A DNA stretch of 64,000 bases from positions 1 to 64,000 of the forward strand of contig NZ_BJEA01000011.1 in assembly GCF_005405425.1 (NCBI RefSeq), written 5' to 3'. Shown in pieces: positions 8,307 to 18,000 of this stretch. The stretch comes from Lactiplantibacillus modestisalitolerans (GTDB taxonomy: Bacteria; Bacillota; Bacilli; Lactobacillales; Lactobacillaceae). Below the pieces are notes generated by a model. The model was given only the letters and a program-made list of their open reading frames with translations, was not told the origin of the DNA and ran no database searches. The translations under genes were made by a program, and so were the position numbers. The first letter of the stretch is position 1. Each line of letters starts with the position of its first letter.

Positions 8307-8816
8307 TTATGATATTTTTGGATCACTATAACCGCTCGGACTATTCCGCTTATCATGGAGACCGCTGAAACCGCTGAAGCCTAGCTTAGTAGCTTGATGC
8401 TCCGCATCGTTGATGTATTGTAACGTATCGCGGGCCCGTTGTAAGCCATAAACTTCCATCCATTGGTGGAAGCGTTGCTTGGAAGCCGCCGTAATCTCTT
8501 GTTCGACCCGCTTCCCGGTTTCTGTTAACGACAAATACTTGATCCGCCGATCATTCGGGTTTGTCGTTTGCTCAATGTATTGTAACTCTAGGAGGACGTT
8601 AATTTGGCGGGCAATTGCACTCCGTGAAACCCGCTGTTCATTAGCGATTTTAACGAGGGTCAACGATTCCTCACTCGTTGCAATCAACCGCATGACCGTG
8701 TAAGCCTCAAACGTGATTTTATAGGGTCGGGTCGGCACCGATACAAAATCGCCAATATATTTTAGTATGTGCATATAAGTTTCCACGAATTGTTCGTGAA
8801 TTTCAGATTCAGTCAT
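8307..8816 (-). CDS. MarR-family transcriptional regulator
   Basis: This 169-residue regulator has a winged helix-turn-helix (about 35-125). The recognition region reads SRSAIARQINVLLELQYIEQ and the wing NPNDRRIKYLSLTETG, both typical of MarR proteins. Members bind palindromic operators as dimers and are usually released by small ligands. The C-terminal 25 residues are polar and poorly conserved. It is monocistronic and followed by a strong terminator. Its target is not evident; the antiporter gene behind it is in the same direction but starts far upstream. Confidence 0.9.
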   Translation of the reverse strand: MTESEIHEQFVETYMHILKYIGDFVSVPTRPYKITFEAYTVMRLIATSEESLTLVKIANEQRVSRSAIARQINVLLELQYIEQTTNPNDRRIKYLSLTETGKRVEQEITAASKQRFHQWMEVYGLQRARDTLQYINDAEHQATKLGFSGFSGLHDKRNSPSGYSDPKIS

Positions 8817-8914
8817 ATGAAATCCCCCGCTTATTGTTGTCCCTAATCAGTCCCCTAGAAAACGGTCTTCTTTCGCTATTGCAACCATATACTGTTCGGG
8901 CTTGCTATAAGTTT

Positions 8915-8942
8915 ATTATAACCTAGAACTACTTACTTACAA
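8915..8942 (-). promoter_or_regulatory. Promoter of the MarR-type gene
   Basis: TTGTAA (-35, 8937-8942) and TATAAT (-10, 8915-8920) are separated by 16 bp on the minus strand, about 100 nt before the start codon. Confidence 0.55.
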
Positions 8943-8955
8943 CACATAAAAATAA

Positions 8956-11082
8956 TTAATCCTCATCCGAATCAATATCATTCAACATTAATAAGTTTTC
9001 CGAATAATTGATAAACTGCCGTAACTGCGAAGCGGTTCGTAAATTAATCTGGCCACTTTCAAGCAAGTGTTGCACGCCAGCTCGTTCCGCCCCTAAGCTT
9101 TTAATTCGTAAGGCGCGCAGTTGCTTCTCATAATCGGCGCGCGAAAGGCTGTGATCCGGCTTGGCACTTTCAATACGGTTGCGGTAGTGCACAATTAAAT
9201 GGTAAAGCGCCTGCCGGTCAATTTGTTGCTCGTCAACGTTCGCCTGCTTTAAATAACCCGAAAGGGATTTAATCGCCGCTTTAGACGCGACCCGTTGAAT
9301 TTCCAACTGGTCCGCCCGCAATTTATCACTGTCAGCGGGTGCCAACCAAACGCGTAAGCCCTGCATGCCGCGACTGAGCATTGCTCGCAACGACCGCAAC
9401 GTCGGTAATCCGTGATGCCGATTGAGTTGCTCTAACCGCCGCTCACGGTGATCAATCCGTCGTAGATAGGCTTGACCCGCAATTTTAGACGTTTCGTGCG
9501 CCGCAATCATGGCCTTAACGGCTTCCCGTTCGCCCTGAAGCGCAACCAACCGCAACTGCATCTCATCACTAAACATTGGGGCCAGTTCGTCCGCCGTTTG
9601 GGAGGCCACTTCTAGCCGCCGAATTTGAAATTGTTGGTCCAAAATCAAGTCGTAAGCGGCTCGCTGATTTTCGGCACGCCGGTGTTCCTCAATATTACGA
9701 ACTGCTAATTGTAGAATGTAAATTCGCGCTTGCTTATAGGTCACCTGTCGCGGTCGCCCGTCGTCTTCGTCCTCATCGTCCGTAGGCCCAATAATCGTAT
9801 CATCACTATCAATACTAGAACCCCGGGTCATAAAGGACATCGATTGCGCCGCCATTAACGGCAGGATACCCGCCGCAGCGACTAAACTAACAATAATCAC
9901 GCCGGCCGCAATGAACAGCACGAGCGCTCGCTCTGGAAAAGCTTCCCCGGTCGCAATGACCGTCGGGATCGTGAAGACCCCGGCCATCGTAATCGCTCCC
10001 CGAACGCCGGACAGACCAGACAAGGTTGCGATTCGAACACTCGGGCGCGCTTTCTGGCGGTCTTTTAACCAGCCGAAGAGCATGTAAACGTAGGTCCAGG
10101 CCACCCGAATCAACAGCAGGATTGCCCACACGATCAGCACGTCAAAAATCGCGTGGAACGTGTTGGTGTGGGAACCTTGAATCGTTGACTGGGTCGCAAC
10201 TGGTAGTTCGATTCCTAAAATCAAAAAAACAATGCCGTTGAGGAGGTAGACGATCACGTTCCACACTTTTTCCGTGACCAGCCGGAGTTCCGGCGCGTCT
10301 TCAGCTTCGTGTGAATTTTGAATGTGCTCCAAAACGCCGGCCGCCACCACGGCAACTACCCCGGACGCGTGGAACCATTCTTCGGCGACGAAGTAAATCG
10401 CAAACGGCGTTAAAATTTGGAGAACGACGTTGAAGACGGTGTCGTTGATGCCTTCGCGGCGCAGAACGTCACGGATAAGCTGAATAATCGTCATAAGGGC
10501 TAACCCAACGGCTAACCCCACCAAACTAATGTAAAAGAAATCGCCAACCGCTTTCCCGAGAACGAACGTCCCGGTCACCGCGGCCGCCAGTGCGTACTTG
10601 AAGCCGATCAAGCCACTGGCATCGTTGATCAGACTTTCACCACTAACTAAGTGTAAAACTTCCTTAGGTAACTTGACCCCTTCTGAGATTGACTGAACTG
10701 CGACTGGATCGGTGGGCGACAAAATTGCCGCTAACGCAATCGCAACCGCAATTGGAATGGTCGGTATCAGAACGTGAATCAAAAAGCCCCCGAGAATCGT
10801 GGTGATGAAAACGAGGACGATTGCATTGGCAAAAATCGCCCCGCGTAATTCCCAGAGTTCTTGTTTTGGAAATTGCCTGCCGTCGTTGTACAGCATCGGT
10901 GCAATAAAGACGAGCATAAACCAGTCCGTTTGCAACTTAACCTGAACGTTTAATAATAAAGCCACTCCTAGACCCAGCCCGACTTGAATTAAACTGACCG
11001 GGATTGCGACTAGATAGTGGCTCAAAACGTTCGACAGCAGGACAAGACATGCCAATAAAATAACGAGTTCAATAATCGGCAC
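8956..11082 (-). CDS. CPA1-family Na+/H+ antiporter
   Basis: The N-terminal 410 residues form about 12 membrane helices with conserved transport-site motifs, LSPTDPVAV (near 124-132) and GESLINDASG (near 147-156), as in NhaP/NHE-type cation/proton antiporters. A soluble, Arg/Glu-rich C-terminal region (about 430-708) with coiled-coil-like helices probably regulates the transporter. It should exchange Na+ or K+ for H+ at the membrane. The frame opens at a TTG at 11103, but AAAGGGGG sits 7 nt before a GTG at 11082, which I take as the start (708 aa). It may form a unit with murB upstream (gap about 30 nt). Confidence 0.9.
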   Translation of the reverse strand: MPIIELVILLACLVLLSNVLSHYLVAIPVSLIQVGLGLGVALLLNVQVKLQTDWFMLVFIAPMLYNDGRQFPKQELWELRGAIFANAIVLVFITTILGGFLIHVLIPTIPIAVAIALAAILSPTDPVAVQSISEGVKLPKEVLHLVSGESLINDASGLIGFKYALAAAVTGTFVLGKAVGDFFYISLVGLAVGLALMTIIQLIRDVLRREGINDTVFNVVLQILTPFAIYFVAEEWFHASGVVAVVAAGVLEHIQNSHEAEDAPELRLVTEKVWNVIVYLLNGIVFLILGIELPVATQSTIQGSHTNTFHAIFDVLIVWAILLLIRVAWTYVYMLFGWLKDRQKARPSVRIATLSGLSGVRGAITMAGVFTIPTVIATGEAFPERALVLFIAAGVIIVSLVAAAGILPLMAAQSMSFMTRGSSIDSDDTIIGPTDDEDEDDGRPRQVTYKQARIYILQLAVRNIEEHRRAENQRAAYDLILDQQFQIRRLEVASQTADELAPMFSDEMQLRLVALQGEREAVKAMIAAHETSKIAGQAYLRRIDHRERRLEQLNRHHGLPTLRSLRAMLSRGMQGLRVWLAPADSDKLRADQLEIQRVASKAAIKSLSGYLKQANVDEQQIDRQALYHLIVHYRNRIESAKPDHSLSRADYEKQLRALRIKSLGAERAGVQHLLESGQINLRTASQLRQFINYSENLLMLNDIDSDED

Positions 11083-11112
11083 GTGGTTGCCCCCTTTGTT
11101 CAATTAAATTAA

Positions 11113-12018
11113 TTATGCGTCGACATCCTCACCAATAATCCGGACTTCCGTTTGAAGATGGACGCCAAATTTTTCAAACACAACCTTTTGGACGAAGTGG
11201 ATCATATCCATATAGTCCGTGGCGGTTGCGTGATCCACGTTAATAATAAAGCCTGCGTGTTTTTTCGAAACTTCAGCACCACCGATACGGTGACCCTGTA
11301 ACCCGGCGTCATGAATTAGTTTACCAGTAAAGTACCCGGTTGGGCGCTTAAAAACACTCCCACAAGATGGCCATTCGAGCGGTTGCTTAGCCGCCCGTAA
11401 CGTATTTAGTTCATCCATCCGGGCCTGAATCTTTTTCTGGTTGCCCGCCTTAAGCCGGAATGTCGCCGTCACCACGGTGTCGTGATAGTCCTGCACGGTA
11501 CTGTGTCGGTAGCCAAAGTCGAGTTCTGCGTTAGTCAGCGTTTTTAATTCACCAGCCGCCGTTAAAACGGTGACACTTTCAACAACTTCGCTGATTTCAC
11601 CACCGTAAGCCCCCGCGTTCATAAAGATTGCACCGCCGACACTACCGGGGATCCCCGCTGCAAATTCCAAGCCAGTCAAACTGGCCTGACAAGCGACCTT
11701 GGTCGCGGCAATCAGGGCCGCACCGGCCTCCGCCGTGACCCGCTGACCATCCGTTTGAATGCGCTTCATAGCGGTTAAAATAATCGTCAAGCCGCGGATG
11801 CCGCCATCCTTGACGATCAAATTACTAGCGTTCCCAATTACCGTTAACGGTAGTTGCGCAGCCTGCGCATACTTAACCAAGGCTTGCGTTTCCGCGATTG
11901 TTTTTGGAAAAGCAACGTAATCGGCCGGCCCCCCCGTTTTCGTATTGGTATAGTGACTAAGTGATTCGTTTTTTTTGATTTCGATGGCTGGAAATGCGGC
12001 CAGGACATCCTGAGTCAT
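11113..12018 (-). CDS. murB: UDP-N-acetylenolpyruvoylglucosamine reductase
   Basis: MurB reduces UDP-GlcNAc-enolpyruvate to UDP-MurNAc with NADPH, an early peptidoglycan step. The protein has the FAD-binding [10 protein letters not shown] segment, the signature [20 protein letters not shown], the catalytic-loop CGSVFKRP and the late glutamate motif TEVRIIG. I place the start at the ATG at 12018 (301 aa) behind AAAGGAAC rather than at 12093, because the upstream extension is unlike MurB. It lies directly upstream of the antiporter gene. Confidence 0.96.
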   Translation of the reverse strand: MTQDVLAAFPAIEIKKNESLSHYTNTKTGGPADYVAFPKTIAETQALVKYAQAAQLPLTVIGNASNLIVKDGGIRGLTIILTAMKRIQTDGQRVTAEAGAALIAATKVACQASLTGLEFAAGIPGSVGGAIFMNAGAYGGEISEVVESVTVLTAAGELKTLTNAELDFGYRHSTVQDYHDTVVTATFRLKAGNQKKIQARMDELNTLRAAKQPLEWPSCGSVFKRPTGYFTGKLIHDAGLQGHRIGGAEVSKKHAGFIINVDHATATDYMDMIHFVQKVVFEKFGVHLQTEVRIIGEDVDA

Positions 12019-12178
12019 GTTAGAAGTTCCTTTCATATTCGGGGCGTGCGGTTGCCAATTAGATTGGTTCCCCACTGCAAGCCCCCGATTCATCCCGACG
12101 GAACGGTCGCGAAACCGCCCCCGTCGAGCGTTAGCTAGCTCACTCGACTAGCTATCCGTTCTTTAATTTTAGCACTTT

Positions 12179-13081
12179 TTAATCACTTAATAAATGACGG
12201 CACACCGCGTGACTCGTAATTACGCTCGTTGGATCGACTGGGTTTATTCCGTGAGTTTGCACTGCTTGTAAAAACGCCCGGATCAACGGTGCAAAGCCCC
12301 GCTTTTCAAGGGTCGGTTCCCAGTCTGGGAAAGTTTGCGTTTGGTGCGCAGCGGTCTGATAACGCGTCAGCGTTTGTAAATCGGTGACCGTGGCCCGGGT
12401 CGTCAACGCCTGAACGGTGGTCTGCTCTAAGTTGACGCCCCCCTGCATGTCCGTCACCAACTGTAATTGTTGGTGGGCGGTTTCGACCGTGACGTAGCCC
12501 TGGCCAAAGTTTCCGTCGGCCTGTGGTACGAGTCGCCCGTGGGTTGCGACTAGCGGTTCATCCAAAAGGTACAGGCCGGTATCGACGGTGTGGATCATTA
12601 AATCAAAGACCGCGGTTTCCGCGTCCTGCTGGCCATTTTCACGCACCTTTTCCGAAACAATCAACCGTTTATCTGGGAGCGCTTTGAGTTGTTGATTCAG
12701 GGGCGCAAACCGCCGATTAAAGCCACAGGTCAACAGCAAGTGCCGCGCGGCAGCTAAATCATATAATGATTGGACGGTCGCGATATCAGTCGCCACCGGC
12801 TTATCAACGTACACGTTGATTCCGGCCAGTAACAACTGTTTGATAATCGCGGCGTGGGTGGCAGTCGGCGTATGCACGAACGCGGCGTCCGGTTGCGCGG
12901 CAATCAACTCATCAACGGTCGCGTGCGTATGCGTAAAGCCATACATGGCCGCTAACCGGGCCCGTTTTTCAGAATTCCGGGTCGTCAGATGGAACTCATA
13001 CTGGTCTTGCATCGCCGCCATTACGGGCAAATAGGCCTTCTGAGCAATCTTTCCTAAACCAATGACACCAATTTTTAACAT
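12179..13081 (-). CDS. Gfo/Idh/MocA-family oxidoreductase
   Basis: This 300-residue NAD(P)-dependent dehydrogenase has an N-terminal Rossmann fold (GVIGLGKIAQ at 4-13) and the family's VDKPVATD motif (near residue 92), whose lysine takes part in catalysis. The C-terminal alpha/beta domain is typical, though the chain is shorter than many relatives (330-370). Substrates in this family are sugars or their derivatives and cannot be told here. It appears monocistronic and diverges from the exonuclease gene. Confidence 0.88.
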   Translation of the reverse strand: MLKIGVIGLGKIAQKAYLPVMAAMQDQYEFHLTTRNSEKRARLAAMYGFTHTHATVDELIAAQPDAAFVHTPTATHAAIIKQLLLAGINVYVDKPVATDIATVQSLYDLAAARHLLLTCGFNRRFAPLNQQLKALPDKRLIVSEKVRENGQQDAETAVFDLMIHTVDTGLYLLDEPLVATHGRLVPQADGNFGQGYVTVETAHQQLQLVTDMQGGVNLEQTTVQALTTRATVTDLQTLTRYQTAAHQTQTFPDWEPTLEKRGFAPLIRAFLQAVQTHGINPVDPTSVITSHAVCRHLLSD

Positions 13082-13181
13082 GTGGTTCCCTCCATTTTAA
13101 GCGTGCGAATGCGGTACAATTGAAGTAACTTCAAAAGTAATTTAGGCGGCGCAGGCCGCCATTGAAAGGGTTGAAACGCAC

Positions 13182-13937
13182 GTGAAATTTATTTCTTGGA
13201 ACGTGAACGGCTTACGGGCCGCCGTTAAACACGGTTTTGCTGATATTTTTAAGACCTTGGATGCGGATGCGTTTTGCATTCAGGAAACCAAGCTCCAGGC
13301 CGGTCAAATCGACATCGACTTTCCCGGCTACTACCAATACTGGAATTACGCTGAACGCAAGGGGTATTCCGGGACGGCCATCTTCACTAAACACAAACCC
13401 CTGAACGTCACTTACGGCATTGGGGTCCCCGAACACGATACCGAGGGGCGCGTCATCACACTGGAATACCCGAACTACTACTTACTGACCTGCTACACCC
13501 CCAACTCTGGTGGTGAGCTAAAACGGCTGGATTACCGCCAAACCTGGGAGGACGCCTTTCTTGCGTACGTTAACCAGTTAGACGCCACGAAACCGGTTAT
13601 TTTCTGCGGCGACCTCAACGTCGCCCACGAAAATATCGATTTAAAGAACTGGCGTAGTAACCACCACAGCGCGGGCTTTACCGACGAAGAACGCGGCAAG
13701 TTCAACACATTGCTGGCCAACGGCTACCTCGATACCTTCCGCCACTTTTACCCGGATCAAACCGAAATCTATTCCTGGTGGAGTTACCGGGGGCACGCCC
13801 GTGATAACAACTCCGGCTGGCGGATCGACTACTTCATTACGTCCAAACGCCTCGTCGACCGGCTACTAAATGCGCGCATCCTGACGACCATCCACGGGTC
13901 CGATCACTGTCCAGTTGAACTGGATATCCGGCTCTAA
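13182..13937 (+). CDS. xth: Exodeoxyribonuclease III (AP endonuclease family)
   Basis: This 251-residue enzyme of the EEP fold repairs abasic sites and trims 3' ends. All the family motifs are present: WNVNGLRAA (near 6), IQETKLQ (near 34, metal-binding Glu), the GDLNVAH loop (near 143) and the terminal GSDHCPV with the catalytic His. The start is GTG behind GAAAGGG. It is followed 75 nt later by another nuclease gene in the same direction. Confidence 0.95.
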   Translation: MKFISWNVNGLRAAVKHGFADIFKTLDADAFCIQETKLQAGQIDIDFPGYYQYWNYAERKGYSGTAIFTKHKPLNVTYGIGVPEHDTEGRVITLEYPNYYLLTCYTPNSGGELKRLDYRQTWEDAFLAYVNQLDATKPVIFCGDLNVAHENIDLKNWRSNHHSAGFTDEERGKFNTLLANGYLDTFRHFYPDQTEIYSWWSYRGHARDNNSGWRIDYFITSKRLVDRLLNARILTTIHGSDHCPVELDIRL

Positions 13938-14012
13938 CCCGAACCGCAAGCTTGCGTGTACCGGTAAAAATTTGTACCATAAACGTATCTTTAAGAAACG
14001 GTGGTGACCCCT

Positions 14013-14549
14013 TTGAACTTTGTCGCAATGGACTTTGAAACCGCAAACCCTAAACGTGATAGCGCCTGTTCGCTCGCGCTAACGGTGGTGCGCAATAGTC
14101 AGGTCGCGGACGAATTTTATACCCTCATCAAACCCGAGGGCGATTTTTTCTGGCGCAACGTTCAGATTCACGGCATTCACGAAAAGGACGTCGCGGACGC
14201 CCCTAAATTTCCAGAAGTTTGGGGCCATATCGCGCCCTTCTTCCAGCGCGACCGCCTAGTGGTCGCACACAACGCGCCGTTCGACGTTGGCGTTCTGCGC
14301 CAAACGCTCGCCCACTACGGGATCCAAGTCCCGGAATACTTATCATTAGACACGGTTAAAACGAGTAAACAATTCTACCCCCAGTTACCAAACCACAAAC
14401 TGGATACGTTGTGCCGGGCGCTGGACATTGAGCTCCAACACCATCACAACGCCCTTGATGATAGTTTAGCCTGTGCCAACATTTTGCTTGCCGAGGCGGC
14501 TGAATTTGGTACCGCACCGCTCAAGCCATTTGTCCGCGTTCAGGGCTAA
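14013..14549 (+). CDS. DEDDh 3'-5' exonuclease (DnaQ/RNase T fold)
   Basis: This 178-residue, single-domain exonuclease has Exo I VAMDFETAN at the N-terminus, Exo II HNAPFDVGVLR near 91-101, and Exo III HHNALDDSLACA near 146, with the His/Asp pair of the DEDDh class. It resembles the DNA polymerase III epsilon fold but lacks any polymerase part, so it probably works in repair or RNA trimming. The longest frame opens at GTG 14001. GGTGGTG serves better as a ribosome site for the TTG at 14013, giving the family-typical MNFVAMDFE start. Confidence 0.88.
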   Translation: MNFVAMDFETANPKRDSACSLALTVVRNSQVADEFYTLIKPEGDFFWRNVQIHGIHEKDVADAPKFPEVWGHIAPFFQRDRLVVAHNAPFDVGVLRQTLAHYGIQVPEYLSLDTVKTSKQFYPQLPNHKLDTLCRALDIELQHHHNALDDSLACANILLAEAAEFGTAPLKPFVRVQG

Positions 14550-14587
14550 TGATAATTTGGAAACCATTTATTTAATCCGCATCACTG

Positions 14588-14618
14588 AGCGACCGTGACC
14601 CACGTCACGGTCGCTTTT
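14588..14618 (+). terminator. Intrinsic terminator after the DEDDh exonuclease gene
   Basis: A 12-bp stem AGCGACCGTGAC/GTCACGGTCGCT is followed by TTTT, 39 bp past the stop. Confidence 0.85.
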
Positions 14619-14649
14619 GTGTTCCCGCATGTTAATAGCCAAAACGTGC

Positions 14650-15033
14650 CCCAAAAGTGGGTCTATGATATTTAGTGTTGATTTGCTATGAAGACTGCCA
14701 ATTGAATTTTCAATCAATTCGTTGTGACTAGCAAAATAGCAAGCAAGATTACGTTAAATTTAGTAATCGTTCTGCGGAATCAACTTCATCAATTAAGACT
14801 TATCAGAGTCACCCGTGAGACTCAATATAAAAGCCAGTCTAGCCAGCAGCGTGTGTAACCATGGCTCAACTGCGAAATTATTCTTGGCCGGAAGTGGGCT
14901 GCTTCCGGCTTAGAATAAGGCTCGAATTTGAGATTGCTCAGTGGTTTTTCTGAGTGAGCTCAAATCGATGCCCGCAGTGTTCCAGCCACCCGGTTGCACC
15001 CGCTGCTGGCGGCAACCTCAACATCAATTGGTA
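14650..15033 (+). repeat. Repeat family A, copy 1 (full length)
   Basis: This element fills the gap between two convergent genes. It aligns from CTATGATATTTAGTGTTGATTTGC to ATCAATTGGTA with the copies at 43001-43372 (inverted) and 61617-61988. Its 3' half has terminal inverted repeats GCCAGCAGCG and CGCTGCTGGC, a hairpin TTATTCT-GCCGGAAG/CTTCCGGC-AGAATAA, and a second hairpin GCTCAG/CTGAG-GAGC. Several U.G-type changes keep the pairing. Family-B-like words (TTAATAGCCAAAACGTG) touch its left edge. Confidence 0.85.
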
Positions 15034-15078
15034 TCGAGCCCCAAAAGTCAGCCAACTTGGGGGCGCCCATTTTTTACG

Positions 15079-15603
15079 TTAATCCGCATTAATGGTCAAC
15101 ACCATGTCGACCGCCGGTACCTGCTCACCGTTTAAATCCAAAACCGGGTGGGGTTCGGGGGCTTGCGGTTGAAAGCCCTGATGCAAGTACAGTTGGGTTG
15201 CCCGCTGGTTACGGCATTGAACCGTCAAAATCAAGCGCTTCAACGTACTAAAGTCCTGCGCCCAGCGAATTAATTCTTCCACTAAGGCCGTTCCCAGCCC
15301 TTGCCCCCAATAAGCCTTCAAAACGGCGACTCCCACTTCGCCTTCCGCAGCGGTAATGTCCGCCGTCGCCTGCACGGTTGCAATCCCAATTAATTGCTCG
15401 CCCAAGGTGGCCACCAAAATAATATTGGTAGTTGTACGCGTAATCTGCTCGATTTGTTCACGCTCACGGGCCTCAGTAAGCTGGCCCAGACCCTCGTCAA
15501 CCGTAAAGGTATCCGACTGCTGCGTCAGCGCTCGAACTAGGGCCAATAACCGTGCGGCGTCTTCCGGCTCAGCCGGCCGAATTGAAACGACGTCTTCTGC
15601 CAT
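15079..15603 (-). CDS. GNAT-family N-acetyltransferase
   Basis: This 174-residue acetyltransferase has a GNAT core with the acetyl-CoA loop YWGQGLGTALVEELI near 111-125 and the LTVQCRNQRATQLYLHQGF strand-helix near 142. The substrate is unknown; the fold acylates amines of proteins or small molecules. It begins 5 nt downstream of tsaE, and in many Firmicutes the tsaE neighbourhood holds acetyltransferases such as RimI, but this sequence is not close enough to name it so. Confidence 0.87.
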   Translation of the reverse strand: MAEDVVSIRPAEPEDAARLLALVRALTQQSDTFTVDEGLGQLTEAREREQIEQITRTTTNIILVATLGEQLIGIATVQATADITAAEGEVGVAVLKAYWGQGLGTALVEELIRWAQDFSTLKRLILTVQCRNQRATQLYLHQGFQPQAPEPHPVLDLNGEQVPAVDMVLTINAD

Positions 15604-15608
15604 CTAAC

Positions 15609-16073
15609 TCACTCCCCTAATTGTGCGACCAATTGCTGGTAGCGCTCGCCAACCGGATCCAGTCGAATGGTTCGTTGATCATCCGCCGTTCCACTCCGTT
15701 GCAGTGTGATCCGCAAGTAGGTTGTGGGCAGTAAATCGGCAATAAACTCCGACCATTCAACCACGCTGACGCCGTCGCCATCGAAGTATTCATCTAAACC
15801 AAGGTCCTCCGCGCCACCGTCTTCTAGCCGGTAAACGTCCATGTGATAAAGTGGCAAGCGGCCCTGGTGGTATTCGCGAATTAGGGTAAAGGTCGGGCTC
15901 TTAACGTTATTTTTAATGCCTAAGCTCGCGGCTAAGCCCTTCGTAAAGGTCGTTTTCCCCGCCCCGAGGTCGCCGTCTAGCAAAATTAGGTCACTCGGTT
16001 TTAAGAGTGGGCCCAGTTTAGCCCCCAGTTGCATGGTTGCTTCCGGTGACGTTACAGTTATCGTTTTATTCAT
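15609..16073 (-). CDS. tsaE: tRNA threonylcarbamoyladenosine biosynthesis ATPase
   Basis: TsaE is the ATPase that works with TsaB-TsaD to make t6A37 in tRNAs. The protein has the Walker A loop GDLGAGKTTFTKGLA and the VVEWSEF segment typical of TsaE. The frame opens at 16091, but GGAG lies 7 nt before the ATG at 16073, giving 154 residues, the usual length. The gene is followed at once by a GNAT gene. Confidence 0.95.
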   Translation of the reverse strand: MNKTITVTSPEATMQLGAKLGPLLKPSDLILLDGDLGAGKTTFTKGLAASLGIKNNVKSPTFTLIREYHQGRLPLYHMDVYRLEDGGAEDLGLDEYFDGDGVSVVEWSEFIADLLPTTYLRITLQRSGTADDQRTIRLDPVGERYQQLVAQLGE

Positions 16074-16111
16074 CCGTATCTCCAACTCCATTCATTACTT
16101 GTTCTCATTAT

Positions 16112-16159
16112 AAAAAAAACGGGGGAAACTTCAAAGCACAAGCCTTGAAGTTTCCCCCG
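16112..16159 (-). terminator. Strong intrinsic terminator of pta
   Basis: A perfect 15-bp stem, CGGGGGAAACTTCAA with its complement, is followed on the minus strand by eight T. It separates pta from tsaE. Confidence 0.93.
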
Positions 16160-16186
16160 GCGCATAACCGCAATCAGTTATTGATC

Positions 16187-17170
16187 TTAATCTTGAGCAA
16201 GCGCTTGGGCTGCCGTAATAATTGAAACCTTATAAACATCTTCTTCGCTGCATCCGCGTGACAAATCGGAAACCGGCTTGTTTAAGCCTTGTAAGATTGG
16301 GCCAACCGCCTCAAACTTACCGAAGCGTTGCGCAATCTTGTACCCAATGTTCCCGGATTGGAGTTCAGGGAAGACAAAGACGTTTGCGTGTCCCGCGACT
16401 TTTGAGCCGGGGGCCTTTTGTAAACCAACCTTTTCAACAAAGGCTGCATCAAATTGCATTTCCCCGTCAATGGCTAACTCAGGAGCAGCCGCTTGCGCTT
16501 TCTTAGTGGCTTCTTGCACCTTCGTGACCATGTCACCCTTAGCAGACCCCTTCGTTGAAAAGCTGAGCATCGCAACCTTCGGGTCAATATCAAAAATCTT
16601 GGCCGTGTGGGCACTCTGAGTTGCGATTTCAGCTAACGTATCGGCATCTGGATCAATGTTAATGGCGCAATCCGCAAAGACGTAGCGTTCGTCACCCTTT
16701 TGCATGATGAAGGCCCCAGAAATCCGGTGCGAACCCGGCTTCGTTTTAATAATTTGAAGGGCTGGTCGAACCGTATCACCAGTGGCATGCACGGCACCTG
16801 AAACCATCCCGTCAGCCTTACCCATGTAAACGAGCATCGTCCCGAAGTAGTTTTCGTCTTCGAGCATCTTGGCAGCTTGTTCCGGAGTGTTCTTGCCCTT
16901 CCGGCGTTCAACCAGTGCGTCCAGCATGGCCTGCTTATCAGCTTCCGGATATGTAACGGGATCCAAAATTTGAACACCAGTTAAATCAGCGTTTAAGTCT
17001 TTCGCAACCGCTTGCACTTTATCGGTCGCACCAATGACGATTGGCTTAACCAACCCGTCGTGAGCTAGCCGGGCCGCGGCACCGACAATGCGGGGTTCGG
17101 TCCCTTCGGGGAGAACGATGGTTTGATTCTTACCAGTAATTTTTTGTGCCAATGATGTAAATAGATCCAT
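16187..17170 (-). CDS. pta: Phosphate acetyltransferase
   Basis: Pta interconverts acetyl-CoA and acetyl phosphate in the acetate branch, making acetyl phosphate for acetate kinase. The 327-residue single-domain form begins MDLFTSLAQ and has the family signatures IVLPEGTEPRI (near 18), GMVSGAVHATGDTVRPAL (near 125) and the C-terminal GPILQGLNKPVSDLSRGCS. The upstream 41 codons of the open frame overlap ung and are not coding; GGAGGGTC lies before the ATG at 17170. It follows ung by 22 nt. Confidence 0.97.
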   Translation of the reverse strand: MDLFTSLAQKITGKNQTIVLPEGTEPRIVGAAARLAHDGLVKPIVIGATDKVQAVAKDLNADLTGVQILDPVTYPEADKQAMLDALVERRKGKNTPEQAAKMLEDENYFGTMLVYMGKADGMVSGAVHATGDTVRPALQIIKTKPGSHRISGAFIMQKGDERYVFADCAINIDPDADTLAEIATQSAHTAKIFDIDPKVAMLSFSTKGSAKGDMVTKVQEATKKAQAAAPELAIDGEMQFDAAFVEKVGLQKAPGSKVAGHANVFVFPELQSGNIGYKIAQRFGKFEAVGPILQGLNKPVSDLSRGCSEEDVYKVSIITAAQALAQD

Positions 17171-17192
17171 GTGATGACCCTCCAATAAAAAA

Positions 17193-17885
17193 TTAATTTT
17201 TAAGTTCGACGTGTTCCGGAAGCTGCCAATTGATTGGTTGCTCACCAAACGATTCCAGCGCGATGTTGGTCTTGGAAAATGGTTTCGACCCAAAAAAGCC
17301 GCGGTAAGCGGATAACGGACTCGGATGCGGTGCTTGGAGCACCACGTTCGTGTCCGTATTGATCAGCTTAATCTTCGAACGGGCCGCTTTCCCCCATAAA
17401 ATAAAGACCACCGGGGTAGCCCGTTCGGATAACTGCTGAATGGCGTAATCCGTTAACCGTTCCCAGCCCTTACCCGCATGGGAAAAAGCAATCCCATTTT
17501 GAACGGTCAGAACCGAGTTCAGCAGTAACACGCCCTGCTTTGCCCAGCTTTCTAAGTAACCATGTTGGACCGGTGTGCAGCCAACGTCGTCTTGTAATTC
17601 CTTATAAATATTGACTAGGGAAGGCGGTACCGGGACCCCCGGCAACACGGAAAAACTCAGTCCGTGCGCCTGATGCGGGCCGTGGTACGGATCCTGACCT
17701 AAAATGACGACCTTCGTGTCAGCAAACGGCGTCCATTCAAAGGCCTGAAAAATATTATACATATCTGGGTGAATATTTTTCGTGCGGTACTCTGCTTTTA
17801 AAAACTCGTGTAGCTGATGGTAGTATGGTTGTTCAAATTGGGGCTTTAAAACGTCCCACCAGTCCGTATGAATAAACGCTTTCAT
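17193..17885 (-). CDS. ung: Uracil-DNA glycosylase
   Basis: Family-1 UDG removes uracil from DNA. The 230-residue protein has the water-activating motif [18 protein letters not shown] (near 63-80), [11 protein letters not shown] (near 118), and the DNA-intercalation loop [14 protein letters not shown] (near 186). The start at 17885 is chosen because GAGGTG lies about 7 nt upstream; the three extra codons in the frame have no ribosome site. It is likely cotranscribed with pta. Confidence 0.97.
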   Translation of the reverse strand: MKAFIHTDWWDVLKPQFEQPYYHQLHEFLKAEYRTKNIHPDMYNIFQAFEWTPFADTKVVILGQDPYHGPHQAHGLSFSVLPGVPVPPSLVNIYKELQDDVGCTPVQHGYLESWAKQGVLLLNSVLTVQNGIAFSHAGKGWERLTDYAIQQLSERATPVVFILWGKAARSKIKLINTDTNVVLQAPHPSPLSAYRGFFGSKPFSKTNIALESFGEQPINWQLPEHVELKN

Positions 17886-18000
17886 CCTTAACACCTCTAG
17901 GTTTATTGTAGCATACTAAAAACCACTAATGATAATAATTCTGTATTCACTACCAAACATGTTAAAATGTACCTATTAAGACTATTAAGGATGTGACAAC

